Shown piece by piece: positions 57,841-64,000 of a stretch of DNA of 64,000 nt; the stretch's first letter is position 1; every line of letters begins with the position of its first letter. This stretch comes from Klebsiella sp. RIT-PI-d (GTDB taxonomy: Bacteria; Pseudomonadota; Gammaproteobacteria; Enterobacterales; Enterobacteriaceae). Under the pieces are notes generated by a model. It saw only the letters and a program-made list of their open reading frames with translations. It was not told the DNA's origin and ran no database searches. Where the stretch lies: positions 186,001 through 250,000 of the forward strand of contig NZ_LGIT01000017.1 in assembly GCF_001187865.1 (NCBI RefSeq), read 5' to 3'. The position numbers and the translations under genes are program-made.

Positions 57841-57914
57841 TGCGCGAAGGTATGGCAGCGATGTTTTCGGCGACGTAATTCCGGGGAACGGTGTGAGAGG
57901 TAGGGCAGGCGTTA

Positions 57915-57950
57915 TTACAGGCCGGGCAAGGCGAAGCCGCCGCCCGGCAG
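57915..57950. repeat. REP-type repeat upstream of the yacG stop
   Basis: TTACAGGCCGGGCAAGGCGA continuing AGCCGCCGCCCGGCAG is a second REP palindrome (GCCGGGC with GCCCGGC). It lies between convergent mutT and yacG, the usual place for BIMEs. Confidence 0.75.
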
Positions 57951-57967
57951 GTCAGCGAATTAAAGTC

Positions 57968-58162
57968 CTACGACTTGTCTTCACTCCAGTCGTCGCTGTC
58001 AGACAGATCGCCCGCGCTGGGAATGCGTTTTTCTTCTGCCGCCCATTCGCCAAGATCGATGAGCTGGCAGCGCTTACTGCAAAAAGGGCGAAAAGGACTG
58101 CTTTGATCCCACGTGACTGTTTTGCCGCAGCACGGACAATTAACTACCATAGTTTCAGACAT
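57968..58162 (-). CDS. yacG: DNA gyrase inhibitor YacG (zinc-binding)
   Basis: YacG is a small zinc-finger protein that binds GyrB and inhibits gyrase. The four zinc cysteines are in CPCCGK and [14 protein letters not shown]. It has 64 residues and an acidic tail ([13 protein letters not shown]), and matches E. coli YacG. It is the last gene of the coaE-zapD-yacG transcript, 9 bp after zapD. Confidence 0.95.
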   Translation of the reverse strand: MSETMVVNCPCCGKTVTWDQSSPFRPFCSKRCQLIDLGEWAAEEKRIPSAGDLSDSDDWSEDKS

Positions 58163-58171
58163 ATGCTCTCC

Positions 58172-58918
58172 TTAACAGCAAGCCAGTTCAAAATCGAGAC
58201 GATCGGGGATCTGACCATTTTCACTATCCAGCGGCAAAAAGCGGATCGCGAAGCGGCTTTTATGCCCTGAAATCTGCGGGTAAAGCTGGCCTTCCAGCGG
58301 TAATTTCAGCCGCAGTAGATCGGCGTCTTCGCCGTTGTCCTGATAAAAACCATGCAGGCTGGTTTGCTTGCGAAACGGCGCTGAATTACGCACAAGATCC
58401 ATAATCAGCGTCAGCGCCTGTACCAGCGGTTGCAGGCTGGTGAGCCACTGACCGGTCTGTAGATCGCGCTGTTCCTGCGGCAGATGAAGCCAGATATGCA
58501 GTGTCGGCAGGTCGAAACTACAGCAGCCGCCAGGAATACTCAGGCGCTGACGGACCAGGCCGATAAGACGATCCTCACGCAGCAACTGACCCATTCGCGG
58601 CGCTGACATCAGCGTACTGCCGCAGGCTTTCAACTGCTGACGCAGGGATTCAATCCGGTCCACATCAACGCCGGGAACATCCGTCCAGGCCTGTAATTTT
58701 TTTTGCTGACGCTCCAGCTCTTTAAGCAGTTCAGTACGCACTTCTCCGCGTTCAAGTACGTCCAGCAGATCGCCGACATTACGAAAAAAATGCAGCGCGC
58801 CCGCATAGTCGTTAACCGGAAGCGCTGTAGACATCTGCTCGGTTAAAAATTCAATGCGCAGCCAGGTACGCATCTTTTCATTAAGCGGATGTTCAAAAAG
58901 GATATGGGTATGATGCAT
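58172..58918 (-). CDS. zapD: Z-ring-associated protein ZapD
   Basis: ZapD is a dimeric cytoplasmic protein that bundles FtsZ filaments by binding the FtsZ C-terminal tail. The sequence follows E. coli Zap[19 protein letters not shown] at the N-terminus, [20 protein letters not shown] in the middle and [10 protein letters not shown]-like end ([10 protein letters not shown]). It has 248 residues. The start and the coaE stop share one base (TAATG). Confidence 0.95.
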   Translation of the reverse strand: MHHTHILFEHPLNEKMRTWLRIEFLTEQMSTALPVNDYAGALHFFRNVGDLLDVLERGEVRTELLKELERQQKKLQAWTDVPGVDVDRIESLRQQLKACGSTLMSAPRMGQLLREDRLIGLVRQRLSIPGGCCSFDLPTLHIWLHLPQEQRDLQTGQWLTSLQPLVQALTLIMDLVRNSAPFRKQTSLHGFYQDNGEDADLLRLKLPLEGQLYPQISGHKSRFAIRFLPLDSENGQIPDRLDFELACC

Positions 58919-59538
58919 TACATTTTTTCCTGTGAAACAGCCTGCGCCGCGTATTGTAAATATTGTGCGTGCAGGCGGGCAACATCCGATGCGATTGCAT
59001 CCGGTGCGCCATTGTTATCAATGACATCGTCCGCCACAGCAAGACGTTCTTCACGCGTTGCCTGAGCGGAGAGAATTTGTTCAGCATGTTCACGCGTCAC
59101 GCCGTCACGCTGCATGGTTCTGTGAAGTTGCGTCTCGCGAGAAACATCGACTACCAGTACGCGATTAGCCTTCTTATATAGCCGGTTTTCGACCAGTAAC
59201 GGCACCACCCAGAGTACCCACGGAGATGTTGCCTGATGAATCTGACGTTGGGTCTCTTGCTGGATCAGCGGATGTAACAGCGCATTAAGCCATGTTTTGT
59301 CATCCGGATGGGCGAAAATACGTTCGCGTAAAAGGCGACGATTGAGCGCACCTTCTGCGGTAAGGATTGATGGACCGAATCGGTCGGCAATTGCGTTAAG
59401 CGCCTGAGTGCCGGGCTCTACGCTCTGACGGGCAATAATGTCGGCATCAATGACGTTAATTCCCATTCGGGCAAAGGCGTTCGCAACTGTACTTTTGCCG
59501 CTGCCGATGCCGCCTGTTAACGCTACCGTATACCTCAT
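58918..59538 (-). CDS. coaE: Dephospho-CoA kinase
   Basis: CoaE phosphorylates dephospho-CoA, the last step of coenzyme A synthesis. The P-loop is [12 protein letters not shown] at residues 8-19, followed by [11 protein letters not shown] with the catalytic Asp. I chose the ATG at 59538 ([10 protein letters not shown]), giving 206 residues, as in E. coli; the frame opens 14 codons upstream. It is the first gene of a three-gene minus-strand operon. Confidence 0.96.
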   Translation of the reverse strand: MRYTVALTGGIGSGKSTVANAFARMGINVIDADIIARQSVEPGTQALNAIADRFGPSILTAEGALNRRLLRERIFAHPDDKTWLNALLHPLIQQETQRQIHQATSPWVLWVVPLLVENRLYKKANRVLVVDVSRETQLHRTMQRDGVTREHAEQILSAQATREERLAVADDVIDNNGAPDAIASDVARLHAQYLQYAAQAVSQEKM

Positions 59539-59767
59539 AAAAACCAGTCCTGGAATACATTGATATTTTCTACCGGTCATATTTTAGGTTACGTCTGCAC
59601 GAGTTAATCTCGCTCATTCTGACCGCCATGGCGTAACTTAAATTATTCAGGGTATAAATCAATTGGTTAAAAAAAGAGAATGCGTGGCGAGAGATAGTTA
59701 TCGCTCTCTCAGCCTTCACCAGGTAAATTTATAGGATTGTAGCGTAAAAAAAGAGAAAATCGCAGTC

Positions 59768-59795
59768 TTGCACAGACATCATTAGTGCGTATGAT
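59768..59795 (+). promoter_or_regulatory. Probable guaC promoter
   Basis: TTGCAC (59768-59773) and TATGAT (59790-59795) are separated by 16 bp, about 50 bp before guaC. The rest of the coaE-guaC gap (59539-59767) shows no gene; it should also hold the divergent coaE promoter. Confidence 0.5.
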
Positions 59796-59847
59796 AACGT
59801 CACTGGAGTTGCGCTTTATCTATTGCCCTTAACCCCAGGAACCCTAC

Positions 59848-60891
59848 ATGCGTATCGAAGAAGATCTGAAATTAGGTTTTAAAGACGTTCTTATCCGCCC
59901 AAAACGCTCTACCCTCAAAAGCCGTTCCGAGGTTGAACTGGAGCGCGAAATCACCTTTAAACATTCCGGTCTGCGCTGGTCAGGCATACCCATTATTGCC
60001 GCGAATATGGATACCGTGGGCACGTTTGGCATGGCAAAAGCGCTGGCGTCGTTTGGCATTCTGACCGCGGTTCATAAACACTACACGGCCGAACAGTGGA
60101 ATGCGTTTATCCAGAGCGTTTCTGAAGACGTGCTTAAATACGTGATGGTATCGACCGGCACCTCTAATGCGGATTTTGAAAAAATCAGTCAAATTCTTAA
60201 TCTTCATCCGGCACTGAGCTTTGTGTGTATTGATGTGGCAAATGGTTATTCCGAGCATTTCGTGCAGTTTTTAAGTAAGGCACGCGAAGCATGGCCGAAT
60301 AAAACTATCTGTGCAGGCAATGTTGTGACTGGCGAAATGTGCGAAGAGCTGATCCTGTCTGGTGCAGATATCGTGAAAGTGGGTATTGGACCCGGCTCGG
60401 TTTGTACCACCCGTGTGAAAACCGGCGTTGGCTATCCGCAGCTATCAGCGGTAATTGAATGTGCTGATGCCGCTCACGGCCTCGGTGGTCAGATTGTCAG
60501 CGACGGCGGCTGTACCATGCCTGGCGATGTGGCAAAAGCGTTTGGTGGCGGTGCCGATTTCGTGATGCTTGGCGGTATGCTGGCCGGTCATGAAGAGAGC
60601 GGCGGGACCGTAGTCGAAGAGGACGGTGAGAAATTTATGCTGTTCTATGGCATGAGCTCTGAGTCTGCGATGAACCGTCACGTGGGCGGCGTTGCAGGCT
60701 ATCGTGCCGCTGAAGGTAAAACCGTGAAGCTGCCGTTGCGCGGCCCGGTAGAGAATACCGCACGCGATATTCTCGGCGGTTTGCGCTCAGCATGTACCTA
60801 TGTCGGGGCTTCTCGCCTGAAAGAACTGACCAAGCGCACCACCTTTATCCGCGTGCAGGAACAAGAAAACCGCATCTTCAACAGCCTGTAA
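59848..60891 (+). CDS. guaC: GMP reductase
   Basis: GuaC reductively deaminates GMP to IMP with NADPH, feeding guanine nucleotides back to adenine nucleotides. It is an IMPDH-fold barrel without CBS domains. The catalytic cysteine is in the loop [20 protein letters not shown] (Cys about 186), and [21 protein letters not shown] binds phosphate. It has 347 residues, as in E. coli. Confidence 0.97.
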   Translation: MRIEEDLKLGFKDVLIRPKRSTLKSRSEVELEREITFKHSGLRWSGIPIIAANMDTVGTFGMAKALASFGILTAVHKHYTAEQWNAFIQSVSEDVLKYVMVSTGTSNADFEKISQILNLHPALSFVCIDVANGYSEHFVQFLSKAREAWPNKTICAGNVVTGEMCEELILSGADIVKVGIGPGSVCTTRVKTGVGYPQLSAVIECADAAHGLGGQIVSDGGCTMPGDVAKAFGGGADFVMLGGMLAGHEESGGTVVEEDGEKFMLFYGMSSESAMNRHVGGVAGYRAAEGKTVKLPLRGPVENTARDILGGLRSACTYVGASRLKELTKRTTFIRVQEQENRIFNSL

Positions 60892-60898
60892 TCGCTCT

Positions 60899-60918
60899 GC
60901 GCTGGCACACGCCAGCGC
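60899..60918. terminator. Hairpin between convergent guaC and hofC
   Basis: GCGCTGGC (60899-60906) and GCCAGCGC (60911-60918) form a GC-rich hairpin with a 4-nt loop, between the guaC stop and the hofC stop. There is no T run on either strand, so termination efficiency is uncertain. Confidence 0.5.
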
Positions 60919-60920
60919 AC

Positions 60921-62126
60921 TTATCCCATTCCGCTCATGGCATCACCCAAATGAAAAATGGGCAAATACATCGCTACCACCAGGGTGCCGATAATGACGC
61001 CGGTGACAATCAATAGTATTGGTTCCAGCAGTGCTGCCAGATTATCGGCTATCGCGTGCGTCTTTTCACCGTGGTGACGAGCGAGATCTTCAAGCATCAT
61101 ATCCAGTGCGCCGGATGCTTCACCGGTTCTGATCAACTGTAAACACAGCGGGCTAAACTCGCCGCTCTTAGCCAGCGCCTGCCAGACTGGCAGTCCGTGA
61201 GAAATATCCTGATGTGCCTGATGTAAAATATGCTGCCAGTAGGGGCAGTCGAGTGTTTCACTGGCACTTTGCAGGCCCTGTAAAAAAGCGATGCCTGCGC
61301 TTTGGGTCAGCGCCAGAACACTGAATATGTGGCTGAGTTTTTGCCCGCGGATCAGGCTACCTGCTATCGGGCATTTCAGTAGCCATTTTTGCCTTACTGT
61401 CTGCCAGCCCGGATGGTGACGAAATTTGCTGAGGAGCAAAACACTTGCTGACGGCACCATCAGCAGCAGTAATCCCCGGCGTTGAATAAAAGCGGAAAAA
61501 GCCATAACGCCTCGTGTTAATGCGGGAAGAGGCGTATTAAAGGTTTGGTAAATTGACGCGAATTCCGGAAGTACCCAGCATACCATCGCCATAACGACTG
61601 CCAGTGCCAGCGTTAAAATAATCAGTGGATAGCGCAGTGCCTTGCGCACTTTTGCCGCCAGCCGCAGCTGTGCTTCCTGCTGTTGTGCCAGATGCAGGCA
61701 ACACTGTTCAAGTTTGCCGGTTAACTCGCCGGTGCGGATCATCGCCAGCCACAGCGGGGGAAATACCTGTGGCCACTGCTGAAGTGCGCCAGAAAAGGCC
61801 ACGCCGCGCTCAAGTTCATCGCCCAGCGTCTGAAGCAGCGCCTGCCACTGTTTACCCGGTTGCTGTTGCGCCAGTAAGGCTAACGCCTGCGGCAGAGTGA
61901 GTCCGGCATGAAGCAGCGTCGCCAGCTGGCGAATCACATCACAGCGATACTCGCTGCGCCAGAGTGCAGGGCGTACTACGCAGCGTGTGAGTTTTACTGG
62001 CGTGATGAACTGTTGCTGGACAGCCATTAACACTGCTGCACGACTGTTCTCCCATCTGATGCCCTCTCTTACTTCGCCTTCACGAGTCAGGCCGCGCCAT
62101 TGCCAGAGCTGCTGCTTAGTTGTCAT
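60921..62126 (-). CDS. hofC: Type IV pilus assembly-like inner membrane protein HofC (PilC/GspF)
   Basis: HofC is the polytopic platform protein of the PilC/GspF family, expected to work with ATPase HofB and pilin PpdD. Two GspF domains are seen (about residues 65-185 and 265-390), with RQLATLLHAGLTLPQALALL and FSPLCLQLIRTGEASGALDMML, and three hydrophobic segments. It has 401 residues. It overlaps hofB by 11 bp. In E. coli K-12 these genes are weakly expressed. Confidence 0.94.
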   Translation of the reverse strand: MTTKQQLWQWRGLTREGEVREGIRWENSRAAVLMAVQQQFITPVKLTRCVVRPALWRSEYRCDVIRQLATLLHAGLTLPQALALLAQQQPGKQWQALLQTLGDELERGVAFSGALQQWPQVFPPLWLAMIRTGELTGKLEQCCLHLAQQQEAQLRLAAKVRKALRYPLIILTLALAVVMAMVCWVLPEFASIYQTFNTPLPALTRGVMAFSAFIQRRGLLLLMVPSASVLLLSKFRHHPGWQTVRQKWLLKCPIAGSLIRGQKLSHIFSVLALTQSAGIAFLQGLQSASETLDCPYWQHILHQAHQDISHGLPVWQALAKSGEFSPLCLQLIRTGEASGALDMMLEDLARHHGEKTHAIADNLAALLEPILLIVTGVIIGTLVVAMYLPIFHLGDAMSGMG

Positions 62127-63501
62127 GTGGCGTTCCCAATACGCGCAATAGCTCTTCTACTGTTGTCAGACCCTGTTCTACCGCCAGGCAGCCATTCTCA
62201 AATAGCGTGGTCATTCCAGCACGCCGGGCCTGAGATTCGAGGGCGGCGGCGCTGAGATCGCTGGCAAGCGCCTGGCGGCTTTCACCCTCAATAGTCAACA
62301 CTTCAAATAAGGCTGCCCGACCATAGAAACCGTGATAACAGCGATCGCATCCCTCTGCCTGCCACCGGGGTAGCGGCCGTTTCCACAGCGTGGCCGGTAT
62401 GGCGGTATGCTCGCCGGTAAGCGTTCGACAATGTGGGCACAGTTTGCGTACCAGACGCTGAGCAACCACTAGCAGCAGCGATGAAGAGAGCATCCAGCGT
62501 GCGACGCCCATTTGTTGCAACCGTACCAGCGCCTCCGTGGTGGAGTTGGTGTGTAATGTTGAAAGCACCAGATGCCCGGTTTGTGCCGCTTTAATGGCAA
62601 TTTCCGCCGTATCGCCATCGCGAATTTCCCCGACCATAATAATATCCGGATCCTGGCGCAGAAAAGCACGGAGAACGTTTTGAAATGTTAACCCGGCGCG
62701 CAGGTTAATTTGTGTTTGATTAATGCCCTCAAGCGGGATTTCTACCGGGTCCTCGACGCTACAGATATTGACGGCCGGACTATTGAGTGACTGAAGGGCG
62801 CTATAAAGCGTTACCGTTTTGCCACTGCCGGTAGGCCCGGTGACCAGAAGCAAGCCCTGCGGTGTTTTTAACGCATCGCTGAAGGCCTCAAGCTGGAGCA
62901 GCGTCATGCCAAGCTGGTGGATATCCAGCGCCTGCTCTACCTGATGGAGCAGGCGAAGCACCACTTTTTCGCCGTTTTTCCCCGGCAGTGTGGCAATCCG
63001 AAAGGAGACCCATTTCCCGGCCAGCTCAACGCTGAATTGCCCATCCTGCGGTACGCGTCGTTCGGCAATATCAAGATTACCCAGCACTTTCAAACGCGCA
63101 ATAAGGGTCGCGACCAGCGCAAAGGGGATGACTTTTAATGCATGCAGTACGCCGTCCACCCGTAAGCGGATGCGCATTTTGTCTGTAAGCGGCTCAAAAT
63201 GGATATCGGAGGCCCGCTGTAAGAGGGCCTGTTCTAAAATCTGATTGAGCACATCGACCGCCGTACCGCCACCGTCACTGACTGCGGGCAGGTGCGTTTG
63301 AGAAGAGAGCAGCAGATGCTGATCCATCTTTTCCTGCGACCAGCACTCGATATCGATTCGCTTTTGGGTGGCGAAGCGTAACGAATCCAGCAGTTGGCTT
63401 CCGGGATCGCCCACCACGGCAATATTGAGCGTTTCATCATCGCTTTCCAGCAGTACGGCCCGGTAGCGTTTACATAAAGCAATAAGCTGTTCCTGTTTCA
63501 T
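62116..63501 (-). CDS. hofB: Type IV pilus assembly-like ATPase HofB (PilB/GspE)
   Basis: HofB is a cytoplasmic secretion ATPase that should power pilin assembly. Walker A is VTGPTGSGKTVTLYSA (about residue 225), the Asp box is CSVEDPVEIPLEGINQTQ, Walker B is DPDIIMVGEIRDGDTAEIA, and the His box is HLVLSTLHTN. A tetracysteine zinc motif is present (CPHC and CDRC). It has 461 residues and lies 12 bp after ppdD. Confidence 0.95.
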   Translation of the reverse strand: MKQEQLIALCKRYRAVLLESDDETLNIAVVGDPGSQLLDSLRFATQKRIDIECWSQEKMDQHLLLSSQTHLPAVSDGGGTAVDVLNQILEQALLQRASDIHFEPLTDKMRIRLRVDGVLHALKVIPFALVATLIARLKVLGNLDIAERRVPQDGQFSVELAGKWVSFRIATLPGKNGEKVVLRLLHQVEQALDIHQLGMTLLQLEAFSDALKTPQGLLLVTGPTGSGKTVTLYSALQSLNSPAVNICSVEDPVEIPLEGINQTQINLRAGLTFQNVLRAFLRQDPDIIMVGEIRDGDTAEIAIKAAQTGHLVLSTLHTNSTTEALVRLQQMGVARWMLSSSLLLVVAQRLVRKLCPHCRTLTGEHTAIPATLWKRPLPRWQAEGCDRCYHGFYGRAALFEVLTIEGESRQALASDLSAAALESQARRAGMTTLFENGCLAVEQGLTTVEELLRVLGTPHDN

Positions 63502-63513
63502 AATGGCGTCTCC

Positions 63514-63951
63514 TTACGGTATATCGAAACGGAATACATCTTCGCAGGCCTGCAAAAGCGTGCTGTCCTGCTGAATATGACAGACTCGCTGCCAGCCGCT
63601 TACGCCGCTGGCGTTGTCCCAGCCAGGCGTCATTACCACGCTCAGGCCATTAAGACTCTCCTGGCCAGTCAGGGACACCACTCCCTGTGCCACCTGCATT
63701 TCCGCTACATAGCGGGTGGTGGTGGGGGAGGGAATGCCATTTTTACCGCCGTCGCAGTCGGCTAATCCTCCATGATCCAGCGCGCAGAGTTCGATGGCGG
63801 TGCGGTAAGGGATAAAGGTTTGTAGCATGTCGGTCAGCGCGGCTTTGCGCAGATAAGTCTGGTAGGCGGGGATACCGATAGCGCTAAGGATGGCAATAAT
63901 GCCAATAACGACCATTAGCTCAATCAGGGTGAATCCTTGCTGTCTGTTCAT
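63514..63951 (-). CDS. ppdD: Type IV prepilin-like protein PpdD
   Basis: PpdD is the major pilin subunit of the enteric type IV pilus system. The prepilin leader MNRQQG is cleaved before FTLIELMVVIGIIAIL, with Glu5 of the mature protein conserved. The C-terminal part holds four cysteines for disulfides (ELCALDHGGLADCDGG; RVCHIQ; QACEDVF). I chose the ATG at 63951; an in-frame ATG nine codons upstream would lengthen the leader. It has 145 residues and leads ppdD-hofB-hofC. Confidence 0.95.
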   Translation of the reverse strand: MNRQQGFTLIELMVVIGIIAILSAIGIPAYQTYLRKAALTDMLQTFIPYRTAIELCALDHGGLADCDGGKNGIPSPTTTRYVAEMQVAQGVVSLTGQESLNGLSVVMTPGWDNASGVSGWQRVCHIQQDSTLLQACEDVFRFDIP

Positions 63952-64000
63952 GGTGTGCTCCCTGTTAAATGCGGGCACTCTGGCAGCAGAAGGATTATTT

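Overview
The window is a chromosomal segment of an enteric bacterium of the Escherichia/Salmonella/Citrobacter group. Gene order and protein sequences follow the E. coli/Salmonella 1-3 minute region almost gene for gene: rapA, polB, araDAB/araC, yabI, thiQPB, sgrR/sgrS/setA, leuDCBA, leuO, ilvIH, cra, the mra (dcw) division and cell-wall cluster, lpxC, secM-secA, mutT, yacG-zapD-coaE, guaC and hofC-hofB-ppdD. A 281-residue AraC and a 569-residue AraB are closer to what I recall for Salmonella/Citrobacter than for E. coli K-12, but I cannot name the species.

Layout. Positions 1-5770 hold rapA (cut by the window edge), polB with an SOS box, and araD. The L-arabinose operon and its divergent regulator fill 5075-10271. 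Thiamine uptake (thiBPQ, behind a TPP riboswitch) follows. Next is the sugar-phosphate stress locus: sgrR, divergent from the dual-function RNA SgrS/SgrT, then the efflux gene setA.

Positions 17818-25157 are the accessory part. They sit between setA and leuD and look unlike their neighbours: AT-rich flanks, long gaps and unusual genes. The contents are (i) a 539-residue leucine-rich-repeat protein of the secreted-effector type with an unfamiliar C-terminal domain; (ii) a type I 3-dehydroquinate dehydratase paralogue; (iii) a membrane PQQ-dependent dehydrogenase that I read as quinate/shikimate rather than glucose dehydrogenase; (iv) a 1.2 kb AT-rich gap with a strong bidirectional hairpin; and (v) a lipoprotein of unknown function.

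From 25180 the conserved backbone resumes: the leucine operon with its attenuator (leuL), leuO in an AT-rich setting, acetohydroxyacid synthase III (ilvIH) and the catabolite regulator cra. Positions 35908-52812 are the dcw cluster from Pmra and the MraZ boxes to ftsZ. All genes are in one direction and most overlap or nearly touch. lpxC, secM-secA and mutT follow. The last part is three short minus-strand genes (coaE, zapD, yacG), guaC, and the type IV pilin-like genes ppdD-hofB-hofC.

The backbone is ordinary. The items worth attention are the LRR protein and its C-terminal domain, the quinate oxidation pair, the enlarged SgrS/SgrT, and the unexplained AT-rich gap.
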